A stretch of 8,374 bases of DNA from Burkholderiales bacterium (GTDB lineage: Bacteria; Pseudomonadota; Gammaproteobacteria; Burkholderiales; Burkholderiaceae_A), in NCBI GenBank assembly GCA_030828265.1, contig JAURCW010000048.1, positions 1 to 8,374 of the forward strand, given 5' to 3'. Both the position numbers and the translations under genes were made by a program. Positions 1-7,276 of this stretch are shown in pieces. The notes under the pieces were generated by a model, which worked only from the letters and a program-made list of their open reading frames with translations, had not been told where the DNA came from and did no database searches. Numbering within the stretch: the stretch's first letter is position 1; every line of letters begins with the position of its first letter.

Positions 1-656
1 ATGCGGCCTTTATCGGCATCCTTGCAGGCCATGACGGTCTCGCAGGCCTCCTCCCCAATTTTCTTCAATAGGCTGTCCTCGGGGCCGTTCAAAAGCTTGG
101 ACACATAACTCGCGGCGGGATCGGCCAAGGCGCGTTGGGCGACCACTTGCTGAAGGCGATAAAGCACAGCACCGCAAAGCTCGGTCGTGGCATTCGTATT
201 CTTCGCCAAGTCGCCCTCCCCTTCACCTGCCATGAACGGTTCGGAGCCATGCTGACCTTTTTTGGGGTTCCCGCCATAAATGAGGTCAGGATCTTTTTGA
301 ACAGGCTCAACAACCTGCCAACCCTTATTGTCAGTAAGTTGCTGGAAGAAACAAGACGGCCGACCCGTGTGGCAGGCAATTCCACCCACCTGTTCAACCT
401 GCATCAGCACCACATCGCCATCGCAGTCAAGCCGAATGGACTTCAAGGTCTGGAAGTGGCCGGATTCCTCCCCCTTGTGCCAGAGTCTCTGGCGAGACCT
501 TGAGAAATAAACGGCCTGCCCCGTGGCCAAAGTCTTTTCAAGCGCCTCACGATTCATGTGAGCCACCATGAGCACACGTTGGCTGGCCGCGTCCTGGGCA
601 ATGGCCGTGACCAGACCCTTCTCATCGAAGCGCACCTGGTTAAGCCAGTCGGACAC
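1..656 (-). CDS. hisIE: Bifunctional phosphoribosyl-AMP cyclohydrolase / phosphoribosyl-ATP pyrophosphatase (HisI-HisE fusion), 3' end cut by window edge
   Basis: Cytoplasmic enzyme for histidine steps 2 and 3: the HisE domain hydrolyses PR-ATP to PR-AMP and the HisI domain opens the PR-AMP ring. I translated 218 stop-free codons to the window edge. Residues 1-127 are a full HisI domain of beta type: [16 protein letters not shown] at 52-67, the metal site D77-C78-D79-x-D81, and C95 and C102 as the other zinc ligands. Residues 128-157 are a Gly/Lys/Glu-rich linker. From about 158 the HisE domain begins, with [10 protein letters not shown] (179-188) and KKIGEEACE (198-206); roughly its last 40-50 residues lie outside the window. 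The start is GTG at 656, because an in-frame TGA lies six codons upstream and no other start fits. AGGGGGG lies just upstream. The gene overlaps hisF by 17 nt, suggesting translational coupling. An internal ATG at 233 could start a separate HisE but has no Shine-Dalgarno sequence. Confidence 0.93.
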   Translation of the reverse strand, partial: MSDWLNQVRFDEKGLVTAIAQDAASQRVLMVAHMNREALEKTLATGQAVYFSRSRQRLWHKGEESGHFQTLKSIRLDCDGDVVLMQVEQVGGIACHTGRPSCFFQQLTDNKGWQVVEPVQKDPDLIYGGNPKKGQHGSEPFMAGEGEGDLAKNTNATTELCGAVLYRLQQVVAQRALADPAASYVSKLLNGPEDSLLKKIGEEACETVMACKDADKGR

Positions 657-1419
657 AGACCCCCCTGTTGTTCATGTAGTGCTTGGCCTCTTGGATTGTG
701 TGTTGCCCGAAATGAAAAATGCTGGCGGCAAGTACCGCATCCGCGCGGCCCTCGGTGACGCCTTCAACAAGGTGATTAAGCTCGCCCACACCACCGGAGG
801 CAATAACAGGAATACCCACTGCGCTTGAAACGGCGCGGGTCAGTTCAAGGTCAAATCCCGACTTGGTCCCGTCGCGGTCCATGCTGGTAAGAAGGATTTC
901 GCCTGCACCAAGGGACTCCACCTGCTCGGCCCAGTCAAGCACATCCAGCCCGGTCGCCTGCCTTCCGCCATGCGTAAAGACCTCCCAGGCCGATCGATGG
1001 CCCTCAATGGTGGCTGTTCGTCGTCGCGCATCAATGGCAACAACAATGCACTGACTTCCAAACCGATGGGCGGCATCGCTCACGAGCCTTGGCGACTGAA
1101 CGGCAGCCGTATTCATGCTGACCTTATCGGCGCCTGCGTTCAGAAGGCGTTGCACGTCGTCGGGGGAGCGAACACCGCCACCAACGGTAAGTGGGATAAA
1201 AACCTGGTTGGCCACGGCCTCAATCATGGGAAGAATAAGGTCACGGTTGTTGGAAGAGGCTGTGATGTCGAGAAAGGTGAGTTCGTCCGCACCATCAAGG
1301 TCATATCGACGGGCAACCTCCACAGGGTCCCCGGCATCGCGAAGCTCAACAAAGTTGGTGCCCTTCACGACGCGCCCTGCATCCACATCAAGGCAGGGAA
1401 TAATGCGCTTGGCTAGCAA
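640..1419 (-). CDS. hisF: Imidazole glycerol phosphate synthase, cyclase subunit HisF
   Basis: HisF pairs with HisH in the cytoplasm. Using ammonia passed from HisH, it converts PRFAR to imidazole glycerol phosphate and AICAR, the latter feeding purine synthesis. The 259-residue protein is a (beta/alpha)8 barrel of normal length. Visible landmarks are the N-terminal [11 protein letters not shown] with catalytic D11, the phosphate-binding VGGGVRS near 79-85, catalytic D130 in [15 protein letters not shown] in the second half and the second phosphate loop IASGGVG. The start is TTG at 1419, which gives [11 protein letters not shown], the family's usual N-terminus. No ATG or GTG fits nearby, so a rare TTG start is likely. 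It begins 6 bp after hisA and its end overlaps hisIE, so it is a mid-operon gene. No strong Shine-Dalgarno sequence is seen. Confidence 0.97.
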   Translation of the reverse strand: MLAKRIIPCLDVDAGRVVKGTNFVELRDAGDPVEVARRYDLDGADELTFLDITASSNNRDLILPMIEAVANQVFIPLTVGGGVRSPDDVQRLLNAGADKVSMNTAAVQSPRLVSDAAHRFGSQCIVVAIDARRRTATIEGHRSAWEVFTHGGRQATGLDVLDWAEQVESLGAGEILLTSMDRDGTKSGFDLELTRAVSSAVGIPVIASGGVGELNHLVEGVTEGRADAVLAASIFHFGQHTIQEAKHYMNNRGVCVRLA

Positions 1420-1425
1420 AACGGC

Positions 1426-2172
1426 TTAGTCGCCACCGAGCTGGTCGGCCAGCTCTTGGGCTTTAGCAAAGTCAAGCTGACCCTCGTAGACGGCCCGACC
1501 AAGTATGGCGCCCATAATGCCTTCCTCTTCGAGCTCTGCCAGAATTTTTATGTCGTCAAGGCCCGAGATGCCGCCCGAGGCAATGACAGGAATACTCACC
1601 GCGCGGGCGAGGCTCGCCGTGGCTTCATGGTTGACGCCTGTCAGCATGCCATCGCGACCAATGTCAGTGTACAGAATGGCTTCAACGCCGTCGTCTTCAA
1701 ACTTGCGGGCAAGGTCAATGACCTCGTGACCTGAAAGCTTGCTCCAGCCGTCGGTGGCCACCTTACCGTCCTTGGCGTCGATCGAGACAATAATTTGGCC
1801 CAAGAAGGCTGCACAGGCGTCTTTAAGTAGGCCAGGATTCTTTACAGCCGCCGTGCCCATAACAACAAAGCTTGCGCCGTCATCCAGCATGCGCTCCACC
1901 GTTTCAAGGTCGCGAATGCCACCGCCGACTTGAACAGGTACGTCGCCAGCCGCCTTAATGATGCTTTTCAATGCCGCATCGTTTCGTGGACGTCCGGCCA
2001 CCGCCCCGTTGAGGTCCACCACATGAAGACGCCGCGCGCCTTTCGCAATCCAACGAGCCGCCATTTCACCAGGGTCATTTGAAAAGACAGTAACGTCCGA
2101 GAGATCGCCCTGTCGGAGCCTGACACACTGACCGTCTTTAAGGTCGATGGCTGGAATAAGAAGAAGAGACAT
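1426..2172 (-). CDS. hisA: ProFAR isomerase HisA
   Basis: HisA catalyses the Amadori rearrangement of ProFAR to PRFAR, the substrate of the HisF-HisH complex. The protein is 248 residues, typical for the family, and is a (beta/alpha)8 barrel related to its neighbour HisF. Catalytic acid and base are D10 ([10 protein letters not shown]) and D132 (VSIDAKDG). Phosphate-binding loops are QVGGGIRD (81-88) and IASGGISG in the second half, and [11 protein letters not shown] matches the conserved loop. The reading frame stays open to 2403, but the ATG at 2172 gives the family N-terminus [14 protein letters not shown] and avoids overlapping hisH. The 49-bp gap from hisH is the widest within this operon and holds no recognisable Shine-Dalgarno sequence. 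Confidence 0.97.
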   Translation of the reverse strand: MSLLLIPAIDLKDGQCVRLRQGDLSDVTVFSNDPGEMAARWIAKGARRLHVVDLNGAVAGRPRNDAALKSIIKAAGDVPVQVGGGIRDLETVERMLDDGASFVVMGTAAVKNPGLLKDACAAFLGQIIVSIDAKDGKVATDGWSKLSGHEVIDLARKFEDDGVEAILYTDIGRDGMLTGVNHEATASLARAVSIPVIASGGISGLDDIKILAELEEEGIMGAILGRAVYEGQLDFAKAQELADQLGGD

Positions 2173-2221
2173 CGTGAGTGCGTAATTTAAAGCAAAACCC
2201 GTGATTGATGCGCGGCCTCGC

Positions 2222-2896
2222 TTAAGGCTTCCACTGCAAAAATTGTTGAAGAAGCTGAAGACCAGCGGCAGCGCTTTTCTCAGGATGGAACTGCGTAGCC
2301 ACGATATTATCCCTGGCGACGGCGCAGGTAAAGGGTATTCCGTAGTCGGCCTCACCCAGGCGATCTGAGGCATTGAAGGGTTCGGCATGGTAACTATGAA
2401 CAAAATAGAACCAAGCAGAGTCGTTCACAGATGCTTGCTTCGGGCCTGCAAGCCCCTGGGTAACGGGGTGTGGGCGCAGAAATCGTACTCGGTTCCAGCC
2501 CATATGAGGTACCTTTAAGGGCTCTGCCTTGGCATCCACTGCACCGCGTTGCGCGTGAAACCGCACAACCTCGCCAGGTAGGACACCGAGGCCAGTGGTG
2601 GACTTCTCCTCGCTGCGTTCAAAAAGCATCTGCTCGCCAACACAGATCCCGAGAAAGGGCTTGGTCTTTACGCACTCGAGCAGGGCCTGCTTCAGACCTG
2701 AGGACTCAAGGCTGGCCATGCAGTCATTCATGGAGCCTTGGCCCGGGAAGATGACGCGCTCAGCCGTCACCAAGAGCTCAGGTGCAGAAACCCTTTGAAC
2801 CTCTTCCTCGTTTCGTGCAAGTGCCTGCAAGGCCGCATGCACAGCTCTTTGGACGCTACGGACATTGCCCGAGCCGTAGTCAACAATGGCAATCAT
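2222..2896 (-). CDS. hisH: Imidazole glycerol phosphate synthase, glutamine amidotransferase subunit HisH
   Basis: HisH is the class I glutaminase partner of HisF; it releases ammonia from glutamine and channels it to the cyclase. The 224-residue protein starts [15 protein letters not shown]. It carries PGQGSM (51-56) at the oxyanion strand, the nucleophile C85 in GICVGEQM, and the H204/E206 pair in TQFHPEKS, so the catalytic triad is complete. HMGWNRVRF and WFYFVHSY are conserved HisH stretches that face the HisF interface. It is longer than the enterobacterial protein (about 196 residues), as is common in betaproteobacteria, and nothing looks disrupted. It follows hisB by 18 bp. That gap is GC-rich and has no Shine-Dalgarno sequence, so translation probably relies on coupling to hisB. 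Confidence 0.97.
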   Translation of the reverse strand: MIAIVDYGSGNVRSVQRAVHAALQALARNEEEVQRVSAPELLVTAERVIFPGQGSMNDCMASLESSGLKQALLECVKTKPFLGICVGEQMLFERSEEKSTTGLGVLPGEVVRFHAQRGAVDAKAEPLKVPHMGWNRVRFLRPHPVTQGLAGPKQASVNDSAWFYFVHSYHAEPFNASDRLGEADYGIPFTCAVARDNIVATQFHPEKSAAAGLQLLQQFLQWKP

Positions 2897-2914
2897 TTCG
2901 GACGCCGCGCGGGC

Positions 2915-3505
2915 CTAGAGCTTTCCCTTGGTGGAAGGAATGGCGTCATGAGGCAGTCGGGGGTCAAGCTCAACGGCCATGCGTAGCGCCCGAGCAAAGG
3001 CTTTAAAAAGGGTCTCGCATTGATGGTGGGCATTGTCGCCGCGTAGGTTGTCCAGATGCAGGGTGACCTGGGCATGATTCACGAAGCCCTGAAAAAACTC
3101 GTGAATAAGGTCGAGGTCGAACTGCCCAACAAACTGCCGTGTCCACTCGCAGTGAAACTCCAGGCCAGGGCGGCCTGAGAGGTCGACTACCACCCGAGAC
3201 AGGGCCTCATCAAGAGGCACATAGGCATGCCCATAGCGGCGAACACCCTGCTTCGTGCCGATGGCCTTCGCAAAGGCTTGACCAATGGTGATGCCGATGT
3301 CTTCCACCGTGTGGTGGGCATCAATTTCGAGGTCGCCTTTGGCCTGAACCTGGAGGTCGATAAGGCCATGCCGAGCGATTTGATCGAGCATGTGGTCAAA
3401 AAAGGGGATGCCCGTATTAAGGTCTTTTTCGCCCGTTCCATCGAGATTTAGGCGCACTTGAATTTGGGTCTCGGCCGTATCACGGCGAAGTTCGGCGATT
3501 CGCAT
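2915..3505 (-). CDS. hisB: Imidazoleglycerol-phosphate dehydratase HisB (single domain)
   Basis: HisB removes water from imidazole glycerol phosphate to give imidazole acetol phosphate, the substrate of HisC. The 196-residue protein is the dehydratase domain alone, without the N-terminal histidinol-phosphatase seen in enterobacteria, so a separate phosphatase must exist elsewhere. Manganese-binding motifs are present: [13 protein letters not shown] (35-47), [10 protein letters not shown] (62-71), the [11 protein letters not shown] region (135-145) and [19 protein letters not shown] (157-175). I chose the ATG at 3505 because [10 protein letters not shown] is the usual beginning; the frame continues upstream into hisC territory without family-like sequence. 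It is the first gene of the minus-strand his run, starts 23 bp from the divergent hisC, and has no Shine-Dalgarno sequence. Confidence 0.97.
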   Translation of the reverse strand: MRIAELRRDTAETQIQVRLNLDGTGEKDLNTGIPFFDHMLDQIARHGLIDLQVQAKGDLEIDAHHTVEDIGITIGQAFAKAIGTKQGVRRYGHAYVPLDEALSRVVVDLSGRPGLEFHCEWTRQFVGQFDLDLIHEFFQGFVNHAQVTLHLDNLRGDNAHHQCETLFKAFARALRMAVELDPRLPHDAIPSTKGKL

Positions 3506-3527
3506 GGCGCAATGATACAGTTCGGCG
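3489..3527. repeat. 9-bp direct repeat AGTTCGGCG flanking the divergent his start region
   Basis: AGTTCGGCG occurs at 3489-3497, inside the first codons of hisB, and again exactly at 3519-3527, next to the hisC start. The start-to-start distance is 30 bp, close to three helical turns, and both opposing -10-like elements lie between or at the edges of the copies. That geometry would suit a regulator binding one face of the DNA, but no regulator is identified and chance is possible. Confidence 0.4.
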
Positions 3528-3541
3528 CATGAATGCGTCAG
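3512..3541 (-). promoter_or_regulatory. Candidate sigma-70 promoter for hisB-hisH-hisA-hisF-hisIE, partly inside hisC
   Basis: On the minus strand, TATCAT (3517-3512) matches five of six bases of the -10 consensus. CTGACG (3541-3536), 18 bp upstream, matches four of six of the -35 and lies inside the first codons of hisC. Six bases separate the -10 from the hisB ATG, so the predicted first transcribed base is at or next to the A of that ATG. That would make the mRNA leaderless, which agrees with the absence of a Shine-Dalgarno sequence. This is inferred from sequence match only; a promoter further inside hisC remains possible. Confidence 0.4.
3513..3521 (+). promoter_or_regulatory. Candidate extended -10 element for hisC
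   Basis: TG-A-TACAGT reads as an extended -10 with four of six consensus bases in the hexamer. No good -35 is visible 16-19 bp upstream. The predicted start of transcription would fall at about 3528-3529, on the hisC ATG, again implying a leaderless mRNA. It overlaps the opposing hisB -10 (3512-3517), so the two promoters could not easily be occupied at once. This is a weak match and the call is tentative. Confidence 0.25.
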
Positions 3542-4686
3542 ACAATACGGGGCTCGACGGCCAGACAAAGGGCGGTGCGCCGGCCCCATCGAAGTTTTGG
3601 AGCCCTCTTGTTCACAGCCTCGCGCCTTATATACCCGGCGAGCAGGTCTCTGACGGTCGGCTGATCAAGCTCAACACCAACGAGAACCCCTACCCTCCTT
3701 CGGCATCCGTTTTTGCGGCTATCCAGGAGACCCTGGGTAGCGATGGTGAAAGGCTGCGCCTTTACCCAGACCCCACAAGCCTAGGCTTACGACAGGCGGC
3801 GGCCGATCTTCACGGGCTCTCAGTTAATCAAGTGTTTGCGGGAAACGGCTCCGATGAGGTGCTTGCCTTTGTCTTTCAGACCCTACTGAACCAGCCGGCC
3901 AAGGGTCCGGTCCACTTTCCCGACATTAGCTATAGCTTCTACCCAAGTTACTGCAGGCTCTACGGGGTCGCGCACAAGACCCTTGCATTGAATGATGCGT
4001 TCGAGATCCCGCTTGATGCTCTTGACGAGGAGACGGCGGCCGTTATTTTCCCCAACCCGAATGCACCGACGGGTAAGGCCCTCGCACGGACACAGATTGA
4101 GTCGTTTCTTAGCAGCCACCCGGAGACCATGGTTGTGGTGGATGAGGCCTATGTGGACTTTGGAGCGGAGAGCTGCGTGCCCCTTGTCGATGCCCACCCT
4201 AACCTTCTGGTTACGCAGTCGCTCTCAAAGTCCCGGGCCCTTGCGGGGATGCGTGTCGGACTTGCCTATGGTCATGCCAGCCTTATTGAAGCCTTGGTGC
4301 GCGCAAAGGACAGTTTCAATTCTTACCCCGTCGACAGGCTTGCCCAGGTAGCAGCCAGGGCAGCACTGGAAGACGAGGCTTGGCTCCGCCATAACGTTGA
4401 GAAGATTACCGCAAGTCGCGACTGGCTTACCAGCTCGTTGCAGCAGCTTGGCTTTCAGGTCCTGCCGTCAAAGGCCAATTTTGTTTTTGCCCGCTACCTG
4501 CAGACTGAGGGTGGGGCTATAGAAGATCGTAAGGGCGCCGCTTTGTATCAGGCCCTTAAAGAAAACGGTGTGCTGGTACGGCAGTTCAACCGACCTCGAA
4601 TTGAGGACTTCCTACGCATTACCGTAGGAAGTCCTTCGGAGGTTCAGGCTGTAGTTGAAACCCTCGGTCGCATTCTTAAGGCCTGA
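3529..4686 (+). CDS. hisC: Histidinol-phosphate aminotransferase HisC
   Basis: This PLP enzyme (fold type I aminotransferase) moves an amino group from glutamate to imidazole acetol phosphate, giving histidinol phosphate. The 385-residue protein shows [12 protein letters not shown] (47-58), AGNGSDE (104-110) for cofactor phosphate binding, PNPNAPTG (175-182), D205 in VVDEAYVDF and the Schiff-base lysine K234 in [15 protein letters not shown]. The C-terminal FLRITVGS contributes the substrate-binding arginine. The ATG at 3529 is the only usable start; it adds about 20 polar residues before the conserved [17 protein letters not shown]. It is the only plus-strand gene here, divergent from hisB by 23 bp and convergent with rplQ by 25 bp. 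In the common order hisC precedes hisB on the same strand, so it appears flipped in place. No Shine-Dalgarno sequence is seen. Confidence 0.97.
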   Translation: MNASDNTGLDGQTKGGAPAPSKFWSPLVHSLAPYIPGEQVSDGRLIKLNTNENPYPPSASVFAAIQETLGSDGERLRLYPDPTSLGLRQAAADLHGLSVNQVFAGNGSDEVLAFVFQTLLNQPAKGPVHFPDISYSFYPSYCRLYGVAHKTLALNDAFEIPLDALDEETAAVIFPNPNAPTGKALARTQIESFLSSHPETMVVVDEAYVDFGAESCVPLVDAHPNLLVTQSLSKSRALAGMRVGLAYGHASLIEALVRAKDSFNSYPVDRLAQVAARAALEDEAWLRHNVEKITASRDWLTSSLQQLGFQVLPSKANFVFARYLQTEGGAIEDRKGAALYQALKENGVLVRQFNRPRIEDFLRITVGSPSEVQAVVETLGRILKA

Positions 4687-4713
4687 GAAGACTTTAAGAG
4701 GAGCGGTTTTTTT
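4674..4713 (+). terminator. Weak candidate terminator after hisC
   Basis: TCTTAA (4674-4679) can pair with TTAAGA (4694-4699), spanning the hisC stop, and a run of seven T lies at 4707-4713. The stem is short and AT-rich, the loop is 14 nt, and eight unpaired bases separate the stem from the T run, so this is not a canonical intrinsic terminator. On the rplQ strand I see no hairpin followed by T residues. The two convergent transcripts probably overlap at their 3' ends. Confidence 0.2.
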
Positions 4714-5095
4714 AGGCCTCGCTAGGTTCGCTGGCATCAGGACGGTCAACCAACTCCATGAGCGCCATCGGCGCACAGTCACCCGGACGAAAGCCCCACT
4801 TTAGAATTCGACAGTAGCCACCTGGGCGGCTGGCATAGCGTGGGCCGATTTCGTCAAACAGCTTTACAACCGAATCACGGTCGCGAAGGCGATTGAAGGC
4901 TAGCCTACGATTGGCCAAGGATGGGGTCTTGGCAATGGTGATTAAAGGCTCGACCACTTTACGCAGCTCTTTGGCCTTTGGCAGCGTGGTTTTAATGGCC
5001 TCATGCTGAATAAGTGCGTTAGCCATGTTACGGAACATGGCCGTTCGGTGGGCCGATGTCCGGTTGAGCTTTCGCAGTCCATGACGGTGACGCAT
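4712..5095 (-). CDS. rplQ: 50S ribosomal protein L17
   Basis: L17 is a large-subunit ribosomal protein located near the exit of the peptide tunnel and is the last gene of the alpha operon. The 127-residue protein begins [17 protein letters not shown], the family signature, followed by [13 protein letters not shown] and [13 protein letters not shown], and ends with [14 protein letters not shown] and a short acidic tail. Length is normal for proteobacteria. AGGAG lies 7 nt before the ATG and the gene is 22 bp downstream of rpoA, so it is cotranscribed with it. It ends 25 bp from the convergent hisC. Confidence 0.98.
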   Translation of the reverse strand: MRHRHGLRKLNRTSAHRTAMFRNMANALIQHEAIKTTLPKAKELRKVVEPLITIAKTPSLANRRLAFNRLRDRDSVVKLFDEIGPRYASRPGGYCRILKWGFRPGDCAPMALMELVDRPDASEPSEA

Positions 5096-5117
5096 AAAAG
5101 TTCTCCTAGAAGGTTTT

Positions 5118-6092
5118 TTAGCGGTCCATGCCTGCAGGCGGCCAGTTCTCGAGCTTCATGCCCAAGGTCAGGCCTCTGGATGCGAGGACTTCTTTAATTT
5201 CGTTGAGCGACTTACGCCCAAGGTTGGGCGTCTTAAGAAGCTCGTTTTCAGTGCGCTGAATAAGGTCGCCAATGTAATAAATGCTTTCGGCCTTCAGGCA
5301 GTTGGCTGAGCGAACAGTAAGCTCAAGGTCGTCCACCGGGCGCATAAGCATGGGGTCCACCTGAGAAGCCCGTCCGGCCTCGGTTGCGGGCTCGGCTCCC
5401 TCAAGTGCGGCAAACACCGAAAGCTGGTCGACCAGAATGCGAGCAGCCTGGCGCACGGAATCTTCGGGCTCTACCACGCCGTTGGTTTCGACCTCGATGA
5501 CCAGTCGGTCAAGGTCGGTACGCTGCTCGACGCGCGCGCTTTCCACGGTGTAACTCACACGCGAAACGGGCGAGAACGAGGCGTCGAGAACGATACGGCC
5601 GATGGATCGAGTGGTTTCATCGCCAAGGTTGCGCAGAGAGCCTGGCATGTAACCACGGCCTTTTTCAACACGCACCTGAAGCTCGAGCCGGACATCGTCC
5701 GAGAGATTGGCAATGACATGGTCGGGGTTGAGCACTGCCACATCGTGAGGCAGGTCGAAGTCGGCCGCGGTAACCGGGCCGGGGCCCTGCTTGCGCAAGG
5801 AAAGCAGAACATCGGCACGACCTTCAAGACGGAAAACCACACCCTTTAGATTTAAAAGAAGATCGACGACATCTTCCTGAACACCCTCCATGGTGGAGTA
5901 CTCGTGAACGACGCCAGCAATCTGGACCTCTGTCGGCGCATAGCCTTCCATGGACGAGAGCAAGACCCGACGAAGGGCATTGCCGAGGGTATGACCGAAG
6001 CCCCGCTCAAAGGGCTCCATAACAATTTTGGCGGAGTTCTGCGAGAGAGGTTCAACTTCAATAATGCGTGGCTTTAGAAAGGCATTGAGCAT
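5118..6092 (-). CDS. rpoA: DNA-directed RNA polymerase subunit alpha
   Basis: Alpha forms the dimer that nucleates RNA polymerase assembly and contacts UP elements and activators. The 324-residue protein has an N-terminal dimerisation domain (about 1-230), including [18 protein letters not shown] (25-42) and [15 protein letters not shown] linker of about 20 residues follows, then the C-terminal domain with [14 protein letters not shown], where R261 matches the E. coli DNA-contact residue R265, the helix-hairpin-helix [16 protein letters not shown] and the terminal LENWPP. The frame extends upstream to a TTG at 6122. The ATG at 6092 is preferred because AAGGA lies 6 nt before it and the family N-terminus begins there. 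It follows rpsD by 30 bp. Confidence 0.98.
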   Translation of the reverse strand: MLNAFLKPRIIEVEPLSQNSAKIVMEPFERGFGHTLGNALRRVLLSSMEGYAPTEVQIAGVVHEYSTMEGVQEDVVDLLLNLKGVVFRLEGRADVLLSLRKQGPGPVTAADFDLPHDVAVLNPDHVIANLSDDVRLELQVRVEKGRGYMPGSLRNLGDETTRSIGRIVLDASFSPVSRVSYTVESARVEQRTDLDRLVIEVETNGVVEPEDSVRQAARILVDQLSVFAALEGAEPATEAGRASQVDPMLMRPVDDLELTVRSANCLKAESIYYIGDLIQRTENELLKTPNLGRKSLNEIKEVLASRGLTLGMKLENWPPAGMDR

Positions 6093-6122
6093 TGGGAGTC
6101 CTTCTGAGGAAATAACAGACAA

Positions 6123-6746
6123 TTAGCGCGAATAAAGTTCGACGATGAGGCTTTCGTTAATTTCAGCCGACAGGTCGGAACGGTCGGGCACTTGTTTCAG
6201 GACGCCTTCCATTTTTTTGGAATCCACCGTGACCCACGAAGGAAACCCTTGCTGCTCGGCAAGCTCAAGCGAAGAGACAATACGAGCCTGGCCACGGGAC
6301 TTTTCTGCCACGGCAACAATGTCATTGGGCTTCACTTGAGCGGAAGGTACATTCACCACACGGCCATTCACCATGATGCTCTTGTGGCTTACCAGCTGTC
6401 GGGCCTCAGCGCGAGTAGAACCAAACCCCATGCGATAGACGATGTTGTCGAGTCGAGACTCAAGGATTTGGAGAAGGCTTTCACCCGTGTTGCCCTTACG
6501 GCTTGATGCCTTGGCAAAGTAACGGCGAAACTGGCGCTCGAGCATGCCGTACATGCGCTTGACCTTTTGCTTCTCGCGCAGCTGCTTTCCGTAGTCGGAT
6601 GTACGGGCGCCCGAGGTTCGTCCATGCTGGCCTGGCTTGGTGTCTTGCTTGCATTTGGATTCCAAAGAGCGTCGAGCGCTTTTGAATCCAAGATCAGTTC
6701 CCTCACGGCGAGAGAGCTTGCAACGCGGTCCTGTATAACGTGCCAC
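6123..6746 (-). CDS. rpsD: 30S ribosomal protein S4
   Basis: S4 is a primary 16S rRNA binder that starts assembly of the 30S body; in several bacteria it also represses its own operon. The 207-residue protein begins [16 protein letters not shown]. It contains [17 protein letters not shown] and the S4 RNA-binding domain [30 protein letters not shown] (about 95-124), and ends [11 protein letters not shown]. Only two cysteines (C9 and C32) are present near the N-terminus, so a full four-cysteine zinc site is absent, as in other proteobacterial S4. The start is GTG at 6746, with AAGGA 6 nt upstream in an A-rich leader. It is separated from rpsK by 116 bp, far more than other gaps in this cluster, so separate control is possible. 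Confidence 0.98.
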   Translation of the reverse strand: MARYTGPRCKLSRREGTDLGFKSARRSLESKCKQDTKPGQHGRTSGARTSDYGKQLREKQKVKRMYGMLERQFRRYFAKASSRKGNTGESLLQILESRLDNIVYRMGFGSTRAEARQLVSHKSIMVNGRVVNVPSAQVKPNDIVAVAEKSRGQARIVSSLELAEQQGFPSWVTVDSKKMEGVLKQVPDRSDLSAEINESLIVELYSR

Positions 6747-6815
6747 TTTTTTTCCTTTCGAAAGTATCGGAGGGATTGACCAAGCACTTGAGGCAAGGTC
6801 TTCATTCCCCCGGAT

Positions 6816-6841
6816 GTTCTGCTCTATTAATTTGGCAGAAC
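6816..6841. repeat. Inverted repeat in the 116-bp rpsK-rpsD spacer
   Basis: GTTCTGC (6816-6822) and GCAGAAC (6835-6841) are perfect reverse complements around an AT-rich 12-nt loop. In the minus-strand mRNA they would form a 7-bp hairpin about 70 nt upstream of the rpsD start. No T run follows, so it is not an intrinsic terminator. A second short palindrome, CTTTCGAAAG (6755-6764), overlaps the rpsD Shine-Dalgarno region. Possible roles are an RNA processing site or an S4 feedback site; neither is shown by the sequence. Confidence 0.45.
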
Positions 6842-6862
6842 GGTGGGCTTAGTGATTGAAAA

Positions 6863-7264
6863 TTAAATTCTCCTGCGCTTCGGCGGGCGGCAGCCATTGT
6901 GTGGAACGGGCGTGACATCGGAGATTTGAGTCACACGAATGCCCAGCGCATTGAGCGCCCGAACCGTTGATTCACGACCTGGGCCAGGGCCCTTGATACG
7001 AACCTCAACATTTTTAACGCCGCACTCCACGGCTACCTTTCCTGCAGCCTCGGCGGCCACCTGAGCAGCAAAGGGCGTGCTTTTGCGTGAGCCCTTGAAG
7101 CCAGCGCCACCCGAAGTAGCCCAAGACAGGGTATTGCCCTGCCGGTCGGTGATGGTAATGATGGTGTTATTGAACGAGGCGTGAATATGGGCCACGGCAT
7201 CCGTGACATTCTTGCGAACCTTCTTCTTGCCGCGCTGACTGGCGCTACTACCGGTTTTTGCCAT
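6863..7264 (-). CDS. rpsK: 30S ribosomal protein S11
   Basis: S11 lies on the platform of the small subunit near the mRNA exit (E site). The 133-residue protein shows the family body [21 protein letters not shown] (about 24-44), [22 protein letters not shown] and [14 protein letters not shown], and the invariant C-terminus [17 protein letters not shown]. Its length matches betaproteobacterial S11. It starts 12 bp after rpsM; AAGGA overlaps the rpsM stop codon region and lies 8 nt before the ATG. The 116-bp non-coding spacer to rpsD follows it. Confidence 0.98.
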   Translation of the reverse strand: MAKTGSSASQRGKKKVRKNVTDAVAHIHASFNNTIITITDRQGNTLSWATSGGAGFKGSRKSTPFAAQVAAEAAGKVAVECGVKNVEVRIKGPGPGRESTVRALNALGIRVTQISDVTPVPHNGCRPPKRRRI

Positions 7265-7276
7265 AACGAACGTCCT

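Noticed and set aside
135..503. 122-codon plus-strand open frame
   Set aside because: It lies antisense to the clear HisIE frame, has no family features, and its openness follows from the codon composition of the real gene.
970..1416. 148-codon plus-strand open frame
   Set aside because: Antisense to hisF, whose catalytic residues and full length are intact on the other strand.
1419..1426. Possible hisA-hisF fusion or frameshift, given their shared barrel fold
   Set aside because: hisA ends with its own TAA and both proteins have full normal length with their own catalytic pairs.
2173..2403. 77-codon upstream extension of hisA
   Set aside because: It overlaps the hisH 3' end, is unlike HisA, and the ATG at 2172 gives the family N-terminus exactly.
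3506..3589. 28-codon upstream extension of hisB
   Set aside because: It runs through the hisC start and shows no HisB similarity; the ATG at 3505 fits the family.
3883..4197. 104-codon minus-strand frame within hisC
   Set aside because: Antisense shadow of the aminotransferase core; no start signal or recognisable motif.
6093..6122. TTG-initiated extension of rpoA by ten codons
   Set aside because: The Shine-Dalgarno AAGGA sits inside this stretch, correctly spaced for the ATG at 6092.
6389..6805. 138-codon minus-strand frame starting ATG in the rpsK-rpsD spacer
   Set aside because: Most of it overlaps rpsD out of frame and reads as low-complexity Ser/Ala/Arg sequence. The first codons ([10 protein letters not shown]) could be a leader peptide, but nothing supports this beyond an ATG after a G run.
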